Below, piece by piece: positions 8,244-14,000 of a stretch of 14,000 nucleotides of DNA. Location: NCBI GenBank assembly GCA_036939755.1, contig JALLAZ010000562.1, positions 1 to 14,000 on the forward strand, written 5' to 3'. Each line of letters opens with the position of its first letter. The first letter of the stretch is position 1. Made by a program: the position numbers and the translations under genes. Below the pieces are notes generated by a model. That model did not search any database. It was not told where the DNA came from and saw nothing but the letters and a program-made list of their open reading frames with translations. The stretch is from Stephanodiscus triporus (Eukaryota > Bacillariophyta > Thalassiosirophyceae > Thalassiosirales > Thalassiosiraceae).

Positions 8244-8798
8244 TGGAGGAATGTCGGATACTCTCTGATACTCTGTCTAGAGAGACACAGTAAAACTCAA
8301 GTCTCAGAACAGCGGCAAAGGTCTATTCTCGCCATGTGGAGGAATGTGACCAGACAGTGCAATACTGTGCGTTGCGCCAACGTCGACAGGGCCAAAAGGA
8401 ATGGAAAAAGGTTGACTTTGTCTGTAGCCATTAAATCTTGGCGTTGTGGTGTCAGGAATAGTCAGCATGAACGCGAGCTAAAATTGTTGATAGAGTCTAA
8501 GTGGGAGCAGTGGGGGCTCTGTCGTTCAAGGATCGATTAAATGTTGTGGGAATGAATAGTACAGAATTTATTGATTGCTTCGGCCATCGCGTAACCACCT
8601 AAATATTTGCTTGCACTCCACACAATCAAGTTGTGGGCTTGACTCCATCTTTTTTGTTTTGTTCGATCCATTTCGCTGTTATTCTTGGCGGGGCCGGTCC
8701 CCAGCGTGGAGGCGGTCCACGTTTGACGCGATAGTGCTGGCTCTGATTGTCCATAACTTTCATACTTTGCTAAGAGCGTAACAGCGCTTAGTTCTACT
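8242..8798. other. Convergent intergenic region between VPS15 and syntaxin-18
   Basis: This 557-base stretch holds the 3' flanks of two convergent genes. A plus-strand frame is open from about 8232 to 8540, but it has no good start and no family resemblance, so I do not call it a gene. An AATAAA on the minus strand (8572-8567) could serve the syntaxin gene's polyadenylation. The region contains a displaced copy of the VPS15 stop-codon region (see the repeat entry) and the motif TGGAGGAATGT twice (8244 and 8335). Confidence 0.6.
8619..8644 (+). repeat. 26-base direct repeat, copy 2 (displaced VPS15 end)
   Basis: It is identical to 8218-8243, offset by 401 bases. The 9 bases before it (CTTGCACTC, 8610-8618) are the reverse complement of GAGTGCAAG at 8202-8210, just upstream of copy 1, which suggests a template-switch or fold-back event. 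Confidence 0.9.
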
Positions 8799-10250
8799 TT
8801 ATGGAGTTATCCAGTTAAACAAAAGCAACAGCAGCGCACTCAGAAAAATGAATGTAGCCATCGGATGCTTGCTTTTTTCCCCACGATTCGCCGCATCGAT
8901 TAGCTGATCCTGGCCCTTAACAACATTCTGTTTGCTCTTCAAAGCTTGATCGTGAATCATGAATATTGATTCCTGCTGTTCAGAAATCAAGTCCGTGAAG
9001 CGTGATAGTAACGTAGTAATTTCAACCATGCTTCGTTCTACTCTTTGCACCCCCTCCATGTCTGAATGCTGATAAGTCGCGAGGAGGGTTGCCGATTCTC
9101 TTTGAAGCACATCCATGTGATCTTCTTCTTCTTCGTACATTTGAGGTGGTTTGTTCAGGGTTAGTGGTTGTATGGTAGGGATTTTCGGTTGGGTTTGGGT
9201 TTGATACGGCTGAGATTGCTGCACAGCTTCTGAAGTTGCACTGGGTAGATCCATGAATTGCAGCACTGAAGGCGGCGGAAGAATTTTTGCTGCAACATCC
9301 TCCGGCGAAGCATCACCGAGAATTTCCCTTTTTTCAAAATAAATATTTAGGAACTCGTCTTTTTCTTGGATTCGCTCAGCCCGATCTTTCTCTGCATTGT
9401 GACCACCAACTTCCCACGGTGCAGGGGGAAATGAATGGCATGCTGAGACCTTGGCCATTAAGTGACACATTTGCAGGGGGTTCTGGGCGATAAATGACGC
9501 CTCGTCCCCCCAAAACGCATTGTTCTTCTTTGGCATGGTTTTCTCTCTTTGTGATTGGAGCCTCGTGAAAGGATCCATAATCTCGAATTTCAGACGCTGC
9601 ATTAAGCAAGCGGCAATTCCTGCTCTATGACCCACCGGTCCAGATGCCCAGTGCTGTGATGCAGCAGTATCCACATCGCCAGTATTATTGGGTGAATTGT
9701 TTATGAATGGATGATCTCCCGCGACCACAACAGTTTTACGGAGAGATTCAATCTGCTTCGCCATTCCGGCAGCAAAGCTGGCCACTGTGGTCTCGAGGAT
9801 CGATCGATGGGCGTTTGTCATTGTATGCTCTGTACTCGCACCAAATTGGTCATTGAAGCAAATATTGAGAGTGTCGGTAGAGCTAATGTACAGCGAAGCC
9901 TTGCGCTGGATCATCAACGACACCTCGTCGATGGACGCAGACAGTGTATGCGCTGCCCTCATCCAGGAGTCAAGCTTGGCATGCATATATTCCCCCTCGT
10001 CATTACTACAAGCTTCTTCAATCATATTGATGGCAATACACTCGGAGGATGACCAGCAGCCAAATACGTCATCGTCGTCATCGTCATGCGCGTCATCGTT
10101 AACTGCAATACTACCATAATGTGAGTCCTCATCAACCACAGCCAACCGCTGCCGTTTGGGATCTCTTCCCATTAAAATTTCCATGCAGCAAGATCGCCAT
10201 TCTCGAGTACGGTCGTGTACCGAGTGAGGGTGCTCTATTGATATTGTCAT
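8799..10250 (-). CDS. STX18: Syntaxin-18/Ufe1-type Qa-SNARE
   Basis: A single-exon gene of 483 residues. The C-terminus has the layout of a tail-anchored t-SNARE: a SNARE helix at about residues 399-458 (RVERSMVEITTLLSRF, then TDLISEQQESIFMIHDQA), a zero-layer Gln at 425 (codon 8978-8976), and one transmembrane segment at 464-481 (MATFIFLSALLLLLFNWI) with only two residues after it. The upstream HRAGIAACLMQRLKFEIMDP and RLQSQREK resemble the segment before the SNARE helix in syntaxin 18, which also reads EHRTAV..Y.KRV..L.SEQR. In the family, syntaxin 18/Ufe1 resides in the ER and receives COPI vesicles from the Golgi. The N-terminus is long, with an acidic DDDDDD run and a KRQR cluster; downstream Met codons (residues 23 and 27) are possible starts. 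At 483 residues it is longer than the roughly 335-residue human protein. It converges on VPS15. Confidence 0.82.
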   Translation of the reverse strand: MTISIEHPHSVHDRTREWRSCCMEILMGRDPKRQRLAVVDEDSHYGSIAVNDDAHDDDDDDVFGCWSSSECIAINMIEEACSNDEGEYMHAKLDSWMRAAHTLSASIDEVSLMIQRKASLYISSTDTLNICFNDQFGASTEHTMTNAHRSILETTVASFAAGMAKQIESLRKTVVVAGDHPFINNSPNNTGDVDTAASQHWASGPVGHRAGIAACLMQRLKFEIMDPFTRLQSQREKTMPKKNNAFWGDEASFIAQNPLQMCHLMAKVSACHSFPPAPWEVGGHNAEKDRAERIQEKDEFLNIYFEKREILGDASPEDVAAKILPPPSVLQFMDLPSATSEAVQQSQPYQTQTQPKIPTIQPLTLNKPPQMYEEEEDHMDVLQRESATLLATYQHSDMEGVQRVERSMVEITTLLSRFTDLISEQQESIFMIHDQALKSKQNVVKGQDQLIDAANRGEKSKHPMATFIFLSALLLLLFNWITP

Positions 10251-10670
10251 ATCAGATTTAAATCAAATAGACTAATATCAGCAGCAGCGGTAAATATGGG
10301 GTGCAGGAGTTTGTCGTTTCGTTTTGAGGGTGCCTAGTGCATTTTGGAGGTACAAAATGTTGTAGTGCGTGAATGTACCTGTTCCAATATTCATTTGGTA
10401 AAATCACGAGAAGACGATAAATAAATTTTGGACACTACTACACACGGTTCGATCGTGACTATCAGAGAAGACGAGGGGGTCTCCGCCCCCGAAAACATTC
10501 GTCATTGCCGGCCCCTTCGAAACAAGAACTGTCGCGTTGTAAGTGCACTATGGTAAAAGGTGGGCTCGAAAAGAAGGCGTCTAAGGTAATGAAAATATTC
10601 AATTCCTATGTTTAGAATTCTTCTTGTCTCTCAACTGCGAGCCTCGATACCTTGTGGAAGCTCATGTGGA
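10251..10670. other. Intergenic region between two minus-strand genes
   Basis: This 420-base stretch holds the 3' flank of the secreted-protein gene and the promoter of the syntaxin gene. I find no gene and no RNA with a supportable fold. The only local structure is GGGGG-TCTCCG-CCCCC at 10475-10490, a 5-bp hairpin of unknown meaning. AT-rich sequence just upstream of the syntaxin ATG (around 10252-10275) may be promoter. Confidence 0.55.
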
Positions 10671-11530
10671 TTACTTCATCAGGGCACTGGTTAGCATTCT
10701 CCGATGCCTCCCGTCTCTATTCCCGATCATTCTGATCGACGTGTGTATGTTACCATTGATGATTTCATACCCCTTCTCCGAATCACTCTTGTCATCCTTG
10801 TTTTGTGATCCAGAGACATACCCCATGACGTTCAACTCCTCTTCTTCATGTGGTTCATTCTTGGGCTTGGACTCGAGTGTTTTCTTCCGTTCCTTCTCGC
10901 TTTTACTTCGCTTCCCTCGATTTTCCTCATCAGAAACGTCGACATGTATGTCGCCATTGACGATTTCATATCCATCCTTGGAATCACTATTTTCATTCGA
11001 AGATCCAGAAACGTATCCCATCACATTTTCCTCGGTTTTTTTCTTGGTCTTGGCCCTTGATTCGGTTTCAGACGAGTTACCCTTTGAGGACTTAGCGCGT
11101 CGTTTCTTTTGACCTTCCCTCCTACGTTTACTTCGCTTCCCTTGATCTGTGTCTTCGTCAACCCAAGTATATATGTCGCCAGTAGTGATGTCTTGAACTT
11201 CCTCGGAATCACCATATCCCATGGCATTTTCCTCAGCTTTCTCCTGCGATTCTTTCTTAGACTTGGCTCTTGGCTCTCTCTCGGACTTGTTTTCCTTTTG
11301 GTCTTCGTTGGAATTCTTGACGCGTGGCTCGTTGGATTTATTTCTGTCTTCCTCTTCGTCAAACGAAACATCTAACGAAACGTTTATGTCGCCCTGAAAG
11401 TTGTCGTACCCATTTCCGGAATCGCTATTAAATTCAGAGACATACCCCATCACATTTTCCGCGTGTTCTCCCCGCGATTCTTTCTTGGACTTAGCACGTG
11501 GTTCTCTATCATCCTTGTTGTCCTTCTGTT
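10671..11530 (-). repeat. Four protein-level repeats in the C-terminal half of the secreted protein
   Basis: The MGY motif recurs with its complement near 10816-10826, 11011-11021, 11213-11223 and 11440-11450, spaced roughly 195-230 bases apart. Each unit has a Lys-rich segment (AKSKKES, AKTKKKT), then EN(V/A)MGY, then a Ser/Asp/Glu-rich half with GY-x-x-x-x-GDI. Bases have diverged while the residue pattern is kept, so the duplications are old and probably under selection. Confidence 0.85.
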
Positions 11531-13544
11531 CGTTCTTGGAATTGAGGGGTGACTTTTCCCGCTCCTTGTCCTTGGGCTTGCGAGGCACTTCTTGGTCTGC
11601 TTGACCTTGACTGGGAATCTCCTCGGGCTTATAATCGTCTTGATCATTCAGCTCGGCGGTATTTGACCCCGGTTCCTTCTTTTCCCTGCCCTCGCTTGGT
11701 CTCTCGTCGTCCAAGTCGGCCCACTTTGGCAGCGGAATGTTGTCCTTCGAGGCGGTGTCGGGATCGTCACGGAATCCGGGATCCAGGGCATTGTAATACT
11801 GCGCCCACGTATCGTGCTGCTCGTTTTCAATGACCTCGTACTTCGTGTCCGTGACGAGTCCTTCCGGCTCGTCGAAACTCGGATCAAAATCGAGCATGTC
11901 ATCCTTCTCGTCCTTGGGTCCTTCGGGCTCGTCGAAACTCGGATCGAAATCAAGCAATGCCACATCCTCTTCGTTATCCTTTTCGACTACTTCGACGTTC
12001 GGATCGAAAGTGAGCACCATCGCTCCCCCAATGTCCGGATCGAAATTGAGCAATCCGCTGGACGAGGACGAGCCGCTCGCATCCGGTACGGGAATGATAT
12101 CGGCATACCTCTCGTCGATGAGGGCGTCGTCCATGCCGAAATCGCACTGATTACCCTCGAGGCCGATGATCTCGCCGTCGGCGCACACCCTCACGGCGCA
12201 CAGGCTCCACCTCGACAGTCTTTCCCCATCCGCCGTGCATGCAAGCTTCTTATCACCATTCACCTTCTGACGCTTGGCCACATCCCTGTCCCTCTGAGAG
12301 AACTTGAGGTCGCCGAGGAGAATGGATATCGATCCGTCGGCGCCGCATCCGAGTCCGTCGCCGTACGCGTCGTACGCGCGGAAGTCGTAACACGCGCCGT
12401 CGTCGTCCCTAGGAACGCACGCCGTGCTCCTGTACTCCTCGTTATCGCCCAACGGAACGCCCACGCCGAGCTGTCCTATGACCAATCCCTCCCCGTGGTA
12501 CACCGGCACGCCCCCCGCGAGGAGCAGCTCGTTGTCGACGGTCTTGTCCATCCTCTTGGGGTCGCCCCTCCTCGATATGCGAACCTCCCACGACAAATCT
12601 CCTCCGTACGAGTCGGTCTTGACGCCTATCGTCAACGGCATCGTCGTCGACTCTGACCCGCGAGTCTCGCACTGCGGCTGGACCAGCTTGCACTGGCTCC
12701 CGCCGAGCGTGCTCACCGTGTAAGTGTCGGCCTTCCCGGGCAGGGACTTGAAAGCACCTCCGTACCTGACCGTGCACACCCTCGCGCCGCAGTACTCGAA
12801 TCCATCCTCCAACGCGCACTCCTCGTGCTCCTTCGCCCCGTCCTCGCGCGACGGACAAGTCTTTCCCTGGTGCTCGAGGACGACGTCACCGTCGACGGCC
12901 AGGGAGAATCCGCCGGGCAGTCCCCCTTCCGCGGAGTGTGGTGCCGTCAATCCGTCGCCGTTCGCGTCGTATACCTCCATGTCGTAACAGCTCTCGACGA
13001 TGACGGCTCGTCCCGCGACGGTCGACTTGTCAGGATCGCCGTGTCCCGTGGCGCCGTTCGAGAAGTCGGCGCACACGTCCTGGAAGATGACGGCGCCGTA
13101 CCCCAACAGCCCGTCGCCCACGGACGCGCCGTCGATGTACAGGCCGGAATTGCCGACCTCGTGGCCTGTCCCGAAGGAGGCGTGGGTCAAGGTCCACGAA
13201 TTGTCGCTGGGCGTGTGTTGGTCGGTACGCATCTCGAAGTGGAGGGAATGCTGCTGGTAACCGCAGGTCAGGGGGGCGGAGGAGGCCTCCACCTGTTCCG
13301 ACGACGGCGGCGCCAACGTTTTGGTAGTACCGCCGTTGGCGAGGGTCAGCGACCCGTCCCGATCGAGGCCGCGACGGATTGGCGGTCGGAGTCGTCGGTG
13401 GCGTCGTCTATTCGACTCGGAGGGGGAGGACGGGACGGCGAGGGCGCCGCCGGTCGAGGTCATCAATGCCGCCGCCGTCGCCGCCGCCGCCATCCCGCCG
13501 CACAGGCGTCTCCGTCGACCGGATCGACAATCTCGCGGCTCCAT
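10671..13544 (-). CDS. Secreted repetitive protein with paired YGDG cysteine domains and acidic/basic tail repeats
   Basis: The frame opens at 13598, but I prefer the ATG at 13544 (957 residues): a TATATTA lies between the two starts, and this start gives a signal peptide (RSGRRRRLCGG, then MAAAATAAALMTSTGGALA). No Phe follows the cleavage site, so the target is secretion, cell wall or vacuole rather than plastid. Order: basic linker; cysteine domain 1 (about 13270-12700: CYDMEVYDANGDGL, CGARVCTVRYGG); cysteine domain 2 (about 12690-12130: LTIGVKTDSYGG, CYDFRAYDAYGDGLGC, CAVRVCADG); four acidic FDP units (12055-11860, best copies LDFDPSFDEPEG); an acidic linker; then four units of basic AKSKKES-like sequence plus ENVMGYVSG and an acidic half ending GYEIxNGDIH. 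The YGDG domain is widespread in diatom secreted proteins, but its function is not established. Matrix or biomineral-associated function is inference from composition. No introns are visible. Confidence 0.8.
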   Translation of the reverse strand: MEPRDCRSGRRRRLCGGMAAAATAAALMTSTGGALAVPSSPSESNRRRHRRLRPPIRRGLDRDGSLTLANGGTTKTLAPPSSEQVEASSAPLTCGYQQHSLHFEMRTDQHTPSDNSWTLTHASFGTGHEVGNSGLYIDGASVGDGLLGYGAVIFQDVCADFSNGATGHGDPDKSTVAGRAVIVESCYDMEVYDANGDGLTAPHSAEGGLPGGFSLAVDGDVVLEHQGKTCPSREDGAKEHEECALEDGFEYCGARVCTVRYGGAFKSLPGKADTYTVSTLGGSQCKLVQPQCETRGSESTTMPLTIGVKTDSYGGDLSWEVRISRRGDPKRMDKTVDNELLLAGGVPVYHGEGLVIGQLGVGVPLGDNEEYRSTACVPRDDDGACYDFRAYDAYGDGLGCGADGSISILLGDLKFSQRDRDVAKRQKVNGDKKLACTADGERLSRWSLCAVRVCADGEIIGLEGNQCDFGMDDALIDERYADIIPVPDASGSSSSSGLLNFDPDIGGAMVLTFDPNVEVVEKDNEEDVALLDFDPSFDEPEGPKDEKDDMLDFDPSFDEPEGLVTDTKYEVIENEQHDTWAQYYNALDPGFRDDPDTASKDNIPLPKWADLDDERPSEGREKKEPGSNTAELNDQDDYKPEEIPSQGQADQEVPRKPKDKEREKSPLNSKNEQKDNKDDREPRAKSKKESRGEHAENVMGYVSEFNSDSGNGYDNFQGDINVSLDVSFDEEEDRNKSNEPRVKNSNEDQKENKSEREPRAKSKKESQEKAEENAMGYGDSEEVQDITTGDIYTWVDEDTDQGKRSKRRREGQKKRRAKSSKGNSSETESRAKTKKKTEENVMGYVSGSSNENSDSKDGYEIVNGDIHVDVSDEENRGKRSKSEKERKKTLESKPKNEPHEEEELNVMGYVSGSQNKDDKSDSEKGYEIINGNIHTSIRMIGNRDGRHRRMLTSALMK
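11857..12055 (-). repeat. Tandem FDP acidic repeats
   Basis: Four units read LLNFDPD, VLTFDPN, LLDFDPSFDEPEG and MLDFDPSFDEPEG on the minus strand. The last two units are nearly identical at DNA level (about 11862-11895 and 11928-11960), indicating a recent tandem duplication within an older array. Confidence 0.88.
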
Positions 13545-13583
13545 GGTCGGGTCGCCCGCGATGCTGCTGCCGCTATGATAACA

Positions 13584-13590
13584 TAATATA
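13584..13590 (-). promoter_or_regulatory. TATA-like box of the secreted-protein gene
   Basis: TATATTA on the minus strand sits about 40 bases upstream of the ATG at 13544 and downstream of the ATG at 13598. If used, it rules out the longer start and leaves a very short 5' UTR. It is inferred from position only. Confidence 0.35.
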
Positions 13591-13741
13591 GCCGGCATGG
13601 TCGGTTGTATCGATGTTTGAGTCGGGCAACGAATAGAGGTTCCCGCTCGGGCGGATCACGAGAGTTTTGTGGGCCCTGGCAATTTGTTGCGAAGCAGCCT
13701 GAATTATGGTACTTAAGTCACTTTCATAGACTTGGAGTAAA

Positions 13742-13844
13742 AAGGAAGAAAGCGATGTTTAAAAGTACATCGGCCCCCCTTTCACGGGTCTGGGTGTAGA
13801 GGAAGTACCGTATGTAGAACACGCAGCAAAAGCAATGAAAATGT
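13742..13844 (+). repeat. Direct repeat of about 105 bases, copy 1
   Basis: It begins AAGGAAGAAAGCGATGTTTA and ends GCAATGAAAATGT, and recurs 141 bases later with small indels. It could be part of a non-autonomous mobile element or a local tandem duplication. No terminal inverted repeats or target duplications could be defined. Confidence 0.88.
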
Positions 13845-13882
13845 AGAGTACATCCTTTCTCACATGCCAATATCAAAAGTGT

Positions 13883-13991
13883 AAGGAAGAAAGCGACGTT
13901 TAAAAGTACACATCGGCCCCCCTTGTTTCTTGTTTCACGGGTCTGGGTAGAGGAAGTACCGTAGAACACGCAGTACTAGCAATGAAAATGT
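13883..13991 (+). repeat. Direct repeat of about 105 bases, copy 2
   Basis: It matches copy 1 with a CA insertion, a GTTTCTTGTT-like insertion after the C run, and two short deletions near GGTAGAGG and CCGTAGAAC. The indels suggest slippage since duplication. The array may continue beyond the right edge. Confidence 0.88.
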
Positions 13992-14000
13992 CCCCTCTTT

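Larger units (their letters stand above)
13599..14000. other. Non-coding region right of the secreted-protein gene
   Basis: About 400 bases upstream of the minus-strand gene. No protein-like frame or RNA gene is seen. Its right half consists of a duplicated segment (next entries). Its left part (13599-13735) probably holds upstream promoter sequence of the secreted-protein gene, but no clear element beyond the TATA-like site is visible. Confidence 0.6.

Noticed and set aside
8232..8540. 102-codon plus-strand frame after VPS15
   Set aside because: No good start, no recognisable domain, and it overlaps the VPS15 stop; it is treated as 3' flank.
10442..10458. tRNA T-arm-like GGTTCGAT with flanking partial stem
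   Set aside because: No matching acceptor, D or anticodon stems can be drawn on either side.
10475..10490. G5/C5 hairpin resembling a bacterial terminator
   Set aside because: The gene structure is eukaryotic and there is no following T run; a 5-bp stem in this setting is not evidence of termination.
10624..11375. Plus-strand frames opposite the secreted protein's tail
   Set aside because: They are complements of the Lys/Glu-rich repeats, giving Leu/Ser/Phe runs without start context or homology.
1..14000. CRISPR array, bacterial operon or phage module
   Set aside because: Repeats are microsatellites, protein repeats or a two-copy direct repeat. The genes have spliceosomal introns and eukaryotic endomembrane functions.

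Overview
The window looks like nuclear DNA from a photosynthetic stramenopile, most likely a diatom. Two separate N-terminal presequences end in the ASAFAP / ATAFVP-type cleavage motif used by diatoms for plastid import through the ER. Introns are short GT-AG introns (about 70-100 bases), and the secreted protein on the right carries the 'YGDG' cysteine domain common in diatom extracellular proteins. Genus cannot be fixed from the sequence alone.

Layout. (1) 1-368: start of a minus-strand plastid-targeted gene, of which only exon 1 (298-368) is in the window; the rest is a low-complexity intron running off the left edge. (2) 369-888: divergent promoter region. (3) 889 to about 3060 (+): plastid-targeted helical-repeat protein of the OPR/FASTK/RAP-like type, heavily loaded with GAC/GTC trinucleotide repeats. 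(4) about 3063-8241 (+): VPS15/PIK3R4-type regulatory subunit of the class III PI3-kinase complex (kinase-like domain, HEAT repeats, seven WD40 blades), with five well-supported introns and one or two less certain ones. Its N-terminus collides with the 3' end of the OPR-like gene. (5) 8242-8798: convergent intergenic region containing a displaced 26-base copy of the VPS15 stop-codon region. (6) 8799-10250 (-): Qa-SNARE of the syntaxin-18/Ufe1 type. (7) 10251-10670: intergenic. (8) 10671-13544 (-): large secreted protein with two cysteine/YGDG domains, FDP acidic repeats and four alternating acidic/basic MGY repeats. (9) 13599-14000: non-coding DNA with two copies of a roughly 105-base direct repeat.

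Functionally these are ordinary neighbours, not an operon: two genes for plastid proteins in divergent arrangement, two endomembrane genes (VPS15 on endosome/autophagosome membranes, syntaxin 18 on ER membranes) convergent to each other, and one extracellular or vacuolar protein. The points most worth a second look are the VPS15 kinase-like domain (His in place of the catalytic Asp, two in-frame stops in the expected N-lobe, no visible start), the repetitive secreted protein, and the use of one microsatellite to encode Val, Ser, Asp and Thr runs including the core of a signal peptide.
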